64,000 nt of DNA from an uncultured Poribacteria bacterium. Lineage in GTDB: Bacteria; Poribacteria; WGA-4E; WGA-3G. Positions within the stretch are counted from its first letter, which is position 1; every line of letters starts with the position of its first letter. The position numbers and the translations under genes were made by a program. Below, in pieces: positions 36,748-45,384 of this stretch. Where the stretch lies: positions 4,641,200 through 4,705,199 of the forward strand of contig OX639973.1 of NCBI GenBank assembly GCA_951828385.1, given 5' to 3'. A model generated the notes under the pieces. That model had not been told where the DNA came from, made no database searches, and was given only the letters and a program-made list of their open reading frames with translations.

Positions 36748-37401
36748 TTAGTGGTTTTGCCGTTCCGATTTCAGCGCACCCCACGTTGTGGTGACTTTCT
36801 GCTTCGGATCAACGGCTAAGGCGGGAATTACCTCGATCCCGCTGAACATCGCATTGAGATCGCCGGCACCAGTATCTCGATTACCCGCGAACTCAAGGTT
36901 CATCACTTGATCTTTAACCTCAATGCCCTCATATCGCTTAATATCTATCTCATCCTTACCGGGTGTTACATATTCCAGTTCAACAATCTCGTCCTCAATG
37001 ATAATATCGAAACCACGATTGTTCGGCGACCAGTGCTCACCGACGAGATAGGTTACATTGAACATGCCTTTACCGGTTTTCAACTCCATCTTGACGACAT
37101 CAGGGAACTGTGCCCAACTGACAGCATAGAAGAGCTCTTTATCGTACCCTTCCGCTTTCGCCAGTTTTTCAGCATCTTTTGTTAGGTTTTGGACTTCAGC
37201 GGTGCGTGGCAGTTTCTCGACCCAACCCCCCCACGCTTCCTTCTCATTCTGTCCACCGTGCCAGACCCGTCCGTCGGAATCTTTGAAATCCTCCACTTTA
37301 CCGCCCCAAACCCGAATCTCTTCGGCAGAACCAGCATCGTGGACCAGCGTTACCGCAACAAATACGGCAAGCATACCAATTAAAAATAAATTGTGTCGCA
37401 T
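36748..37401 (-). CDS. Exported malectin-like protein, paralogue A
   Basis: The 217-aa product starts at ATG 37401 (AAGGAGG 4 bases upstream) with a signal peptide ending near VHDAGSAEE. It has the same domain as its downstream neighbour (IRVWGGKVEDFKDSDGRVWH ... FNVTYLVGEHWSPNNRGFDI ... NAMFSGIEVIPA). Both end with the same short motif PKQKVTTTWGALK, which suggests a shared C-terminal docking or sorting feature. The pair arose by tandem duplication. Confidence 0.75.
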   Translation of the reverse strand: MRHNLFLIGMLAVFVAVTLVHDAGSAEEIRVWGGKVEDFKDSDGRVWHGGQNEKEAWGGWVEKLPRTAEVQNLTKDAEKLAKAEGYDKELFYAVSWAQFPDVVKMELKTGKGMFNVTYLVGEHWSPNNRGFDIIIEDEIVELEYVTPGKDEIDIKRYEGIEVKDQVMNLEFAGNRDTGAGDLNAMFSGIEVIPALAVDPKQKVTTTWGALKSERQNH

Positions 37402-37499
37402 GTTTCCTCCTTGTTGAATTGTGCATAAAAATACACGCAATCTTAAAATAACACAACTATTTTACAATTTCAACTTTTTTTTTTCAAAGGTATTCAGTT

Positions 37500-37565
37500 A
37501 TTAGCACTCAGGACAACTGAAAGATTTTTCGCAGAAAAATCGTATTCTCACTGCGAAGCAAACTG
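37500..37565. repeat. TCAG repeat with GATTTTTCGCAGAAAAATC hairpin
   Basis: The third occurrence of the dispersed hairpin block, here ending in CACTGCGAAGCAAACTGAAAAC, just downstream of the UnbV protein stop codon. Confidence 0.6.
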
Positions 37566-37569
37566 AAAA

Positions 37570-39174
37570 CTATTCCCCCTCAACCACAACAAGCCGCTGA
37601 TTCGCTGCTACATCCGTCAACGTCTGCACAATACCGCTCGACCACTGGATAACAATCCGATCCACTACCTTGTGATGTGCAAGCCCGAATTCGACATCAA
37701 GGCTGCTCTGTGAAAGGTAGCTATCCCCCGCCGTTACCTGCTGGACCTGATGAAGATCCCCCGCACTCACTTTAACGAACGCACCAACACCATCCCGATT
37801 GCTGACCGTACCAATCGTGCGAATCTGGAGCCAATGCTGTCGATTGCCGCCGTCGTTTCGGAGCAAGGTCGGTTTCCCACCGCTGTTGACAATGAACATA
37901 TCCAAATCGCCATCGGCATCATAATCCGCGACCGCCACGCCTCTGCCGACACCATAAGCATCGGATTCTCGGAGACCGACAGCCTCGGAAATGTCCCTGA
38001 AAGTGCCGTCGCCATTGTTCTCGAGAAAGACATCCGCTTGCCCGTGTGCTTCCCATGCAGCCGGATCAATGTGACCCGCCGCAAAAAATATGTCCAGATC
38101 GCCGTCGTTGTCAGCATCAAAAAACGCCGTCCCCCAACACGTCTTATCCAACCCGGACTCAAAAACGCCGCTCCGCGCAGAGACATCGCTAAATGTACCA
38201 TCACCGTTATTTCTATAGAGCACATTGTTCTCATCAAGCCAGTTGGTAACGAAAAGATCCAAGTCACCATCGGTATCATAATCACCCCAAGTGACGCCCA
38301 TCCCACTTCGGATATCGCCGGTACGGCTTCTTGCCTCTGGACGGTTCGTATTCGTGAAAGTCAACTCACCATCGTTCCGATAGAGGATGTTCTGGTCGGT
38401 ATCATTGGCGAGATAGAGATCCAGATCGCCATCAGTATCGTAATCCGCCGCGGCGACCCCAAGCGTCAGATGGAACCCGCCGTTCACCTTCGCAGCATCC
38501 GTAATATTGATGAAACCGCCGTCCCCTTTGTTTAGATACAGAATGTTCGTCTGCCCGAAAAAATCGTAAGGAAAAAAGACCTCATCGCCTTGCGGAACTT
38601 TTGTATATTCAATATAATTACCGATATAGAGGTCTAAGTACCCATCAGTATCGTAATCTCCCCATGCGATGCCTGCACCGAAACCGTTGTGACCAATCCC
38701 ACCTGCACCAGATGAAAAGCGTTTGAAAGTGCCATCGCCGTTGTTCCGATAGAATATATTTGCCTTGTAGTTCGTGACGTATAGGTCAGCATCGGCATCG
38801 TTATCATAATCTGCGAAGGCACAGCCCATACCCCATCCGGTATCACCGACCCCAGCTGCATCGGTTACATCGGTGAAAGTGCCGTCGCCGTTGTTCCTAT
38901 ATAGCGCATTTTTGGGGAACACCGCGTCCGGCGCAGGGCGCACTAATGCAGCGTTGACGATATAAAGATCCAGCCAACCATCGTTATCGTAGTCCCGCCA
39001 CGCCGCACCCGAACCGACAAGGGCTGGCACTACGCGCAGGTCAATACCGCCAGCATGCACAAAATGGATACCGGCTTGTTCGGTAACATCCACAAATTGG
39101 ATGTCAACTGCATAACTATTGAATATAAATGCCCAACTCAAAATTACAGTAATATTTCGTAGCCGCTGCTGCAT
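37570..39174 (-). CDS. Secreted FG-GAP/VCBS repeat protein with UnbV (ASPIC) domain
   Basis: This 534-aa protein has a signal peptide (about 1-22) and a run of FG-GAP repeats with the calcium-binding wording D-x-D-x-D-G (DYDNDGWLDLYIVNAALV, DYDTDGDLDLYLAND, DADNDGDLDIFFAAGH). These should form a seven-bladed propeller. The C-terminus is an ASPIC/UnbV domain (GVGAFVKVSAGDLHQ, VIQWSSGIVQTL). This CRTAC1-like architecture is common in planctomycete-type and marine bacteria. The function is extracellular and otherwise unknown. Confidence 0.9.
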   Translation of the reverse strand: MQQRLRNITVILSWAFIFNSYAVDIQFVDVTEQAGIHFVHAGGIDLRVVPALVGSGAAWRDYDNDGWLDLYIVNAALVRPAPDAVFPKNALYRNNGDGTFTDVTDAAGVGDTGWGMGCAFADYDNDADADLYVTNYKANIFYRNNGDGTFKRFSSGAGGIGHNGFGAGIAWGDYDTDGYLDLYIGNYIEYTKVPQGDEVFFPYDFFGQTNILYLNKGDGGFINITDAAKVNGGFHLTLGVAAADYDTDGDLDLYLANDTDQNILYRNDGELTFTNTNRPEARSRTGDIRSGMGVTWGDYDTDGDLDLFVTNWLDENNVLYRNNGDGTFSDVSARSGVFESGLDKTCWGTAFFDADNDGDLDIFFAAGHIDPAAWEAHGQADVFLENNGDGTFRDISEAVGLRESDAYGVGRGVAVADYDADGDLDMFIVNSGGKPTLLRNDGGNRQHWLQIRTIGTVSNRDGVGAFVKVSAGDLHQVQQVTAGDSYLSQSSLDVEFGLAHHKVVDRIVIQWSSGIVQTLTDVAANQRLVVVEGE

Positions 39175-39255
39175 TCAGAACCCTCTCTACCCGTCTGAGT
39201 GTGTTTGTAATCATATATTATACACAAAATCGAAAGTCCGTTGTATCTAATTTAG

Positions 39256-39284
39256 TTGCAATTCCCGTGAAAATATGTTAAAAT
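39256..39284 (+). promoter_or_regulatory. Putative promoter of the HNH-rnpA-yidD-yidC cluster
   Basis: TTGCAA, 17 bases, TAAAAT, about 50 bases before the HNH gene start. Confidence 0.5.
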
Positions 39285-39335
39285 ACATAGGAGACAATGT
39301 TGTAGAGCCAATCGTTCAAGGTAGAGGAACTGCAA

Positions 39336-39848
39336 GTGGAAATGTCTGTCTTAGTACTCAACGCAAGTTACGAAGCGATCAACGTTTGCAACCTCCGGCG
39401 CGCTATGAAAATGGTTTTCAAAGGCACCGCACAGACGGAAGAAGTCTCAGATATCGAGATTAATTCGCCAAGTGCTGCGATAAAAGTACCCCATGTCATC
39501 CGTTTAGTAAGATATGTTCACGTCCCGCGGAGTGTCGTCAAATTTTCACGAAGAAACGTCCTCGTCCGCGACCAGTATACATGTCAATACTGCTACAAGG
39601 AGTTGCCGACTGTGCAGCTGACACTTGACCACGTGGTCCCGATCTCTCGCGGCGGCGAGACAACGTGGGAAAACGTCGTGACAGCCTGCAAAAAATGTAA
39701 TAACAAAAAAGGGAATAAGCTGCTCTACGAGACGCGCCTAAAACTTGCACGCCAACCCAAAACGCCTTCAATCTTAACATATTTGCAACTCAACCGTCAT
39801 TTTCGCGGGTGCCACCCGTCGTGGAGAAAATATCTGTATATCAACTAA
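39336..39848 (+). CDS. HNH endonuclease-family protein
   Basis: This 170-aa protein starts at GTG 39336 (GAGG upstream; an ATG two codons later is possible). The HNH fold has paired CxxC zinc ligands (CQYCYKELP ... CKKCNNKKGNK) around LTLDHVVPISRGGETTWENV. This type is a stand-alone protein widespread in bacteria, often without known substrate. It lacks the RuvC and RRXRR parts of IscB. It sits 3 bases upstream of rnpA, in the place usually held by rpmH, which I cannot find nearby. Confidence 0.85.
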   Translation: MEMSVLVLNASYEAINVCNLRRAMKMVFKGTAQTEEVSDIEINSPSAAIKVPHVIRLVRYVHVPRSVVKFSRRNVLVRDQYTCQYCYKELPTVQLTLDHVVPISRGGETTWENVVTACKKCNNKKGNKLLYETRLKLARQPKTPSILTYLQLNRHFRGCHPSWRKYLYIN

Positions 39849-39851
39849 ATC

Positions 39852-40220
39852 ATGCAAGATCCCGAAAAACTAAAAAAGTCTTGGGAGTTCCAGCGCGCGT
39901 ATCAGAACGGCAATAAGTATTGGAATCGCTATTTCGTGATATACGTGCTACATAACCACTGCAATCATCTCCGGCTCGGGGTAACCGTCAGTAAAAAAGT
40001 CGGGAAGAGTGTACAAAGGAATCGGGTCAAGCGATTAATTCGTGAATCATTTCGGCAATTACGCACACGAGTGAAGGTAGGATACGATATTGTCGTCGTC
40101 GGCAGGACACCGGCATGTCGGCTCACATGTCAGGAAACACAGAATGCGTTGGCACACCTGTTCCAAAAAGCGGCGATCTTGAACAGTTCACGCCAACACA
40201 ACGGAAACCGCAATAATTGA
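39852..40220 (+). CDS. rnpA: Ribonuclease P protein component
   Basis: This 122-aa protein binds RNase P RNA and aids 5' maturation of tRNAs. It has the N-terminal aromatic region (EFQRAYQNGNKYWNRYF) and the RNR signature (SVQRNRVKRLIRESFRQL). The start at ATG 39852 is three bases after the HNH stop with no clear ribosome site, so coupled translation is likely. It is part of the classic rnpA-yidD-yidC-jag-mnmE cluster. Confidence 0.92.
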   Translation: MQDPEKLKKSWEFQRAYQNGNKYWNRYFVIYVLHNHCNHLRLGVTVSKKVGKSVQRNRVKRLIRESFRQLRTRVKVGYDIVVVGRTPACRLTCQETQNALAHLFQKAAILNSSRQHNGNRNN

Positions 40221-40262
40221 TGGCATGTTTTTCCTAACGAATGATACTGCCCGATTTTTATA

Positions 40263-40378
40263 ATGAAGGTTAAAAAATAAACTGGGTAATTTACGCCAGG
40301 TCCGGTAGGTGCGGTTTCCTAACCGCACCGAGTCCTATAAAAAACTGAAAATTACCCGATTAAATTCTTAATCTTCAT
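40263..40378. mobile_element. MITE family 3 (ATGAAG...GGGTAATT ends), copy 2
   Basis: The left end runs from ATGAAG to GGGTAATT (40263-40291) and the right end from AATTACCC to CTTCAT. The interior is a short hairpin GGTGCGGTT-TCC-TAACCGCACC. It is inserted between rnpA and yidD. Confidence 0.7.
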
Positions 40379-40415
40379 ACTAAAAATCTGGAATGATGGG
40401 GCATTGGGTGGAAGA

Positions 40416-40619
40416 ATGATACTCACATCTCCGATCCGTTTTTATAGACGTTTTATTTCACCGCTCTTGCCGCGCGCGTGCCGTTTCTATCCGACATGCT
40501 CACAATACGCACTTGAAGCTTTAGAACGCTACGGAATGCTCAAAGGGGGCTGGCTAACACTCAAACGACTCTCAAAATGCCACCCATATCACCCGGGTGG
40601 CTTTGATCCGTTGAAATAA
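40416..40619 (+). CDS. yidD: Membrane protein insertion efficiency factor YidD
   Basis: This 67-aa protein (ATG 40416; a TTG four codons earlier is possible) has the YidD signature with three conserved Cys: [19 protein letters not shown] and [11 protein letters not shown]. YidD assists YidC/Sec insertion of membrane proteins. It lies between rnpA and yidC as in most bacteria. Confidence 0.93.
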   Translation: MILTSPIRFYRRFISPLLPRACRFYPTCSQYALEALERYGMLKGGWLTLKRLSKCHPYHPGGFDPLK

Positions 40620-40681
40620 CGGATGCGGACTTCGGAAATTAATTTCTAAAATACACATAAAATGGGGAGCACCTAATCTCA

Positions 40682-42508
40682 ATGGGCGCACGTTACATTC
40701 TCGCATTGGTTCTAATGATCGTTGTCATGATCGCATGGAGCCTGTTTCTCGCACCGAAACCCGATGAAATTCCATCTACCGAGGAGATACCTGTCGCATC
40801 AGACACCGGCGAAACGCCAATGGATCCTACGACGCAGGCAACACCCGACGCAACCGATGCACCCATCAGCCCGGACCTCTGGACTGCCGTTGAGGAGAGC
40901 CCGGACGATGCAATGGTCAACGTCCGAACCGATAACTATCATATTATCTTTAACGAAAAACTCGCAATCGCCAAACAGTGGCGACTCAATCAGTTTCCCG
41001 ACCGATCGGATCCGGCTCACGCACCTTTGAATCTGATTCCTGAGAATGCACTTAATTGCCTTGCACTACGGTTCGCGAACTCGCAGCTACAGCTTGACGC
41101 ACTTCGGGCTACATGGCGAGCAGATAAATCCGAGATTGACATTACAAACGGACAACCGAAAGAAACGCTCACCTTCACGACAACAATTGGAGAAAAACTA
41201 CGCGTAGCAAAGCAGTTTACCTTCAGCCCCGGCACCTATTTTGTTGATATGGCGGTGACCTTCCAAAATATCTCCGAGGAACCGCTGCTCATGGGTGGCA
41301 CCGAACCTGTAAATGGATATGAACTGCAGTGGGGACGCGGTATCAATGCCGATCTGCTACCCCACGAAAAAAGGAGCGGTAAACGCGGACGGCGCATCCA
41401 GGAAGGCGCGAAAGCCTATATCGGTGAAGGGAAACCTCAACGCCAACTCAAGTCTGAACAAGCCTTGGCTACAGTCCTCTGGGCAGGGATGGATAGCCAG
41501 TACTTCAGCGCACTCATGATACCCGACCCGCAACTCGCAGCAACATATAAACTCACAGAGACACCACAGGCAAATACACTAACAGATATCAATGTGACCG
41601 GGGCAACGGATACCGCATCACTCGTCATGCCAAGTTTTTATCTCACATCCGGGCATAAGGAGATGCAGACCTTCCGATTGTACGTCGGACCGAAAGACGA
41701 TACGATTCTTAAGGGCATTGAAGCACCGAATGCACCAGAGGACCCTGTCCGTCTGTCTAAAATTATCGACTTCGGATTTTTCTGGTTCATCGCATGGGGG
41801 ATGCTCTGGATATTCAAAGGGGTACACGGGGTCTTCGGGAACTACGGCATCTCGATTATCCTCTTGACGGCTTTCGTCAAGATAATCTCTTATCCGTTCA
41901 CGCGCAAAGCGCATAATTCCATGAAAAAGATGCAGAAACTGCAACCGCAACTGCTCGAATTGAAGGAGAAATACAGAGACGATCCACAAAAACTCAATCG
42001 CGCAACAATGCGCCTCTATAAGGAAAACGGGGTTAACCCATTAGGCGGTTGTATTCCGTGGCTCCCACAAATCCCTATTTTCTGGGCACTCTACGCACTC
42101 ATCGGCAGTGCAGTCGAACTCCGTGGCGCACCGTTCTTTCTCTGGATCAATGACCTCTCTGCCCCTGATACTCTCATCGATCTGCCTTTCACGATCCCTT
42201 TGATCTTCACGCAGATAGATGCTATACGCCTATTGCCTATCATAAACGGGTTGACAACTTGGCTCCAACAGAAATTCGTCGGGAATATGACACCAACGAC
42301 TGACAACATGCAAGCGAAATTGATGCAGTTTATGCCCCTCATCTTTATCTTTATCTTCTACAACTGGGCTTCCGGGTTTGTCTTATATTGGCTGTGCAAC
42401 AATGTATTCACAATCGCACAACAATACATACAGAACCGAAGCGCAACCGACGAAGAGCAAGTCGCAGTCGTAGATACCCGAAAACGGAACAACGCCAAAC
42501 AAAAATAG
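40682..42508 (+). CDS. yidC: Membrane protein insertase YidC
   Basis: This 608-aa protein has an N-terminal anchor, a Pro/Thr-rich linker, and a large periplasmic beta-domain (about 90-340), as in Gram-negative YidC. The conserved 60KD_IMP transmembrane core follows from about 355 to the end, with KGVHGVFGNYGISIILLTAF and GGCIPWLPQIPIFWALY. It inserts and folds inner-membrane proteins. A two-membrane cell envelope is implied by the long periplasmic domain. Confidence 0.95.
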   Translation: MGARYILALVLMIVVMIAWSLFLAPKPDEIPSTEEIPVASDTGETPMDPTTQATPDATDAPISPDLWTAVEESPDDAMVNVRTDNYHIIFNEKLAIAKQWRLNQFPDRSDPAHAPLNLIPENALNCLALRFANSQLQLDALRATWRADKSEIDITNGQPKETLTFTTTIGEKLRVAKQFTFSPGTYFVDMAVTFQNISEEPLLMGGTEPVNGYELQWGRGINADLLPHEKRSGKRGRRIQEGAKAYIGEGKPQRQLKSEQALATVLWAGMDSQYFSALMIPDPQLAATYKLTETPQANTLTDINVTGATDTASLVMPSFYLTSGHKEMQTFRLYVGPKDDTILKGIEAPNAPEDPVRLSKIIDFGFFWFIAWGMLWIFKGVHGVFGNYGISIILLTAFVKIISYPFTRKAHNSMKKMQKLQPQLLELKEKYRDDPQKLNRATMRLYKENGVNPLGGCIPWLPQIPIFWALYALIGSAVELRGAPFFLWINDLSAPDTLIDLPFTIPLIFTQIDAIRLLPIINGLTTWLQQKFVGNMTPTTDNMQAKLMQFMPLIFIFIFYNWASGFVLYWLCNNVFTIAQQYIQNRSATDEEQVAVVDTRKRNNAKQK

Positions 42509-42624
42509 TTATCAGAGGGAGGGTTATCAGTTATCGGATGGTAACTATTAAATAGGAGTAGTTCCTAAACAGTTCTTTTTCTGTGTTTTCCTTGATTTTT
42601 CTGTGTTAAACGGTAAACGATAGG

Positions 42625-42955
42625 CGTTTCTGTGGGGTTCGATTCCTCACTACTGTATTGCGTAGTGTTGTGCAATAACCAAGCACAAGAGACAAAAACC
42701 ACGTCTTTGCTACGCAAAAGGTTCATACGCGAGTGAGACGAACCTTAACATTGTGAGGACACTCGGAAATGATAAGGCGTCAGTCTTTTGGGACTGACTT
42801 TGAGGGTTACTCCACGTAGCGCGTTTCCTTTGCTACGTGCAGATCGCCTGCTATCTTCTATGACGTGCATAGACGACACTGGATGCGGGCAGGTTAGACA
42901 CGACGGTGTCTACAAAGGGACTTAAGGAATCCCGTAGAGAACTGTGTTTTTCAGA
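42625..42955 (+). ncRNA. Highly structured RNA candidate, possibly HEARO/IscB-type omega RNA
   Basis: The ~490-base gap between yidC and jag is filled with hairpins. They are TTGCGTAG/CTACGCAA (42658-42665/42710-42717) enclosing TTGTGC/GCACAA; AAGGTTC/GAACCTT (42718/42746); GTCAGTC/GACTGAC (42779-42798); CACGTAGC/GCTACGTG (42813/42839); AGACAC/GTGTCT (42896-42911); and GGGA/TCCC. A T-loop-like GGGGTTCGATTCCTC starts the block. No reading frame is convincing. From memory the wording (GGTTCGATTCC, AAGCACAAGAGACA, GAGGGTTACTCCACG) resembles HEARO RNAs that guide IscB, but no iscB gene follows. Other RNA classes remain possible. Confidence 0.5.
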
Positions 42956-42999
42956 TGGACATAGATTAACATAGTTTTTTACTAACAGGATATGAACCT

Positions 43000-43623
43000 G
43001 TGCAACACTATATTGAAACCGAAGGCGATACAGTGGAGGAAGCAATTGAACAGGCTCTCAACGAACTTGAGGCAACTCGGGAGCAGGTGACCATCGACAT
43101 TGTCACTGAACCGACAAAGGGAATTTTGAACTTCGGCGCGAAGCAGGCGAAAGTCCGGGCAACGCTCAAACAAGATGTAACTTCTGCACCAGACGCAATC
43201 CTAAACGAAATTCTCAGCCGGATGGGCGTTGACGCAGAAATTGAATCGAGCTTCATTGACGGAAGCACGCATCTCAATATCGCCACAGATAGTCCGGCTT
43301 TACTGATCGGAAAGCACGGACAAACCCTTGACGCGATTGAGCGCTTACTTAATTGTATCATCAATAAAGCCTCGCTTGTCAAAAGACGCGTCTTTGTTGA
43401 TACCGAAGGCTACCGCAAACGTCGAGAAGAGCGGCTCGTCGAAATGGCGCATCAAGTGGCAGAAAAAGTCAAATATACGGACCGAGAGGTCGTCCTCGCA
43501 CCGATGTCCGCACGCGACCGACGGATCATTCATATCACCTTAAAAGCGGACGATGTTGTGTCTACTTACAGCCAGGGCGAAGGCGAAATGCGACGCGTCA
43601 TCGTCACTACGCAACAGCCTTAA
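43000..43623 (+). CDS. jag: RNA-binding protein Jag/KhpB
   Basis: This 207-aa protein starts at GTG 43000 with AGGA 9 bases upstream. It has three domains: Jag_N (about 1-52), a KH domain with the GxxG loop in LLIGKHGQTLDAIERLLN, and a C-terminal R3H domain (REERLVEMAHQVAEKVKY ... ARDRRIIHI). KhpB pairs with KhpA in RNA binding and affects cell elongation in some bacteria. mnmE begins directly after its stop. Confidence 0.92.
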   Translation: MQHYIETEGDTVEEAIEQALNELEATREQVTIDIVTEPTKGILNFGAKQAKVRATLKQDVTSAPDAILNEILSRMGVDAEIESSFIDGSTHLNIATDSPALLIGKHGQTLDAIERLLNCIINKASLVKRRVFVDTEGYRKRREERLVEMAHQVAEKVKYTDREVVLAPMSARDRRIIHITLKADDVVSTYSQGEGEMRRVIVTTQQP

Positions 43624-45012
43624 ATGAAATTTCACGATACGATTGCAGCCATCGCAACAGCACAAGGTGAAGCCGGCATCGGGATCGTTCGAGTCAGCGG
43701 GGCACTCGCACGGACCATCGCCGCTGAAGTCTTTCGATCGCCGCGCGGTGTATCTCCGACACAACTGCCAACGCATACACTGACTTATGGGCGCGTCGTC
43801 GATGCAACCGCATCCGATGAGATTATTGATGAAGTCCTACTCGGAGTCATGCACGCACCGAGAACTTATACCGGCGAAGACATTGTTGAGTTTAACTGCC
43901 ACGGTGGGGCAATACCCCTCACGGCGGTGTTAGACGTAGTGGTGAAGAACGGCGCACGCATCGCAGAGCCAGGCGAATTTACAAAACGCGCGTTCCTAAA
44001 CGGGAGACTTGACCTTGCACAAGCCGAAGCCGTCGCGGAACTCATCGCCGCAAAAACAGACCTGAGCCGAAAAATCGCTGTAGAGGCACTCGCCGGAAAA
44101 CTCTCTGATACCGTTAATGGATTGAACGACCGGCTCGCAGCCTTACTCGCAGAAATCGAGGCTTCTATCGACTTCCCAGAGGAAGACTTGGATTTCATGA
44201 AGGTGGAAACGCAACTCGAAGCCGCACGTGCAGTCCAGACCGATCTGACGGCACTCCTTGAAACCGCCGCCGAAGGCAGGCTTATCACGGAAGGTGCTAA
44301 CGTCGCGATCCTCGGTAAACCGAACGTCGGGAAATCGAGCCTGCTCAACGCACTGCTCGAAACGACACGCGCGATTGTCACCGATATACCCGGCACAACG
44401 CGCGATACTATTGAGGAGATGATGAACATCGGCGGGATCCCCTTGAAACTCATTGATACTGCCGGAATCCGACACACAGATGACATTGTAGAACAACAAG
44501 GCGTTCAACGCAGCAAAGCGGTACAGGATCGGGCAGAATTGCTTCTGATGATGTTCGATGCATCGCAACCGCTCAATGATGCCGATCTCGAACTCTTAAA
44601 AACAGCACAATCCTCCAAGGCAATTCTTATTCTAAATAAGATGGACCTACCTGTTGTAACGTCACCAACAGCGCTGCTCGCGCACTGTCCGAAAAAACAG
44701 GTCGTTGAGACAGTGATTCCTCAAGGTAAAGGACTTGACAAACTGAAAGCCACCGTCTCTGAGGAACTGCTCGGCGGTGAATTGGTCATCGGTGAATCGC
44801 CGATCGTGACAAACGCTCGCCACCAAGAAGCACTCCGACGCGCCAATGAAGGACTTAATTATGCGATAGAAAGCCTCGAAAACGCGATGCCCCCTGACCT
44901 CATCGCTGTCGATCTACGAATCAGCCTTGACGGCCTCGGTGACATCGTCGGTAAAACAACGACTGAAGATATTCTCGATAGAATTTTCTCACAGTTCTGT
45001 GTCGGAAAGTGA
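43624..45012 (+). CDS. mnmE: tRNA modification GTPase MnmE
   Basis: This 462-aa protein works with MnmG to install carboxymethylaminomethyl groups at wobble U34 of tRNAs. It has the N-terminal tetrahydrofolate-binding domain, the G domain (GKPNVGKSSLLNALLE for G1, DTAGIR for G3, NKMD for G4), and the C-terminal Cys motif FCVGK (CIGK in most species). There is no gap after jag, so the two are coupled. Confidence 0.96.
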   Translation: MKFHDTIAAIATAQGEAGIGIVRVSGALARTIAAEVFRSPRGVSPTQLPTHTLTYGRVVDATASDEIIDEVLLGVMHAPRTYTGEDIVEFNCHGGAIPLTAVLDVVVKNGARIAEPGEFTKRAFLNGRLDLAQAEAVAELIAAKTDLSRKIAVEALAGKLSDTVNGLNDRLAALLAEIEASIDFPEEDLDFMKVETQLEAARAVQTDLTALLETAAEGRLITEGANVAILGKPNVGKSSLLNALLETTRAIVTDIPGTTRDTIEEMMNIGGIPLKLIDTAGIRHTDDIVEQQGVQRSKAVQDRAELLLMMFDASQPLNDADLELLKTAQSSKAILILNKMDLPVVTSPTALLAHCPKKQVVETVIPQGKGLDKLKATVSEELLGGELVIGESPIVTNARHQEALRRANEGLNYAIESLENAMPPDLIAVDLRISLDGLGDIVGKTTTEDILDRIFSQFCVGK

Positions 45013-45102
45013 TGTTTACAAAAACGGAACTTTTATCGTGATGAGGTGTGTCTATTTCCGCGTGTCAGCGGGAGGCACAATCTTACAAAGGAGTTATCGA
45101 TT

Positions 45103-45300
45103 ATGTTAGCCGCAAAACAACAGTGGTGCCCGCGCTGCCAAAGGCACGTCCAAACAGAACAGAAACAGTCCAGTATTGGCAGACAGAAAGAACTCGTCAG
45201 AATTATCATTACCTGTTTCAAGTGTCGGACAACGCTATCGAGCAAAACAACCAGCGCAGCTGCGCTTGAACAAAACGAGGATAATTCAACGGAAGAATAA
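45103..45300 (+). CDS. Small zinc-ribbon protein
   Basis: This 65-aa protein starts at ATG 45103, 9 bases after AAAGGAG. It has two CxxC pairs (WCPRCQRH, CFKCRTTL) spaced ~28 residues, a likely zinc ribbon, and an acidic tail. No wider family is recognised. It follows mnmE by 90 bases. Confidence 0.65.
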   Translation: MLAAKQQWCPRCQRHVQTEQKQSSIGRQKELVRIIITCFKCRTTLSSKTTSAAALEQNEDNSTEE

Positions 45301-45384
45301 CGCATTTCCCAAGCCTGGTAGGCACTGACGACTGATAACTGAAAACCAACAACTAACAACTAATAACCAACAAAGGAGAAACGC

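Noticed and set aside
42633-42655. T-loop-like GGGGTTCGATTCCTC as part of a tRNA or tmRNA
   Set aside because: No matching acceptor stem, D-arm or anticodon arm lies at the right distance upstream, and no tag-peptide frame is present.
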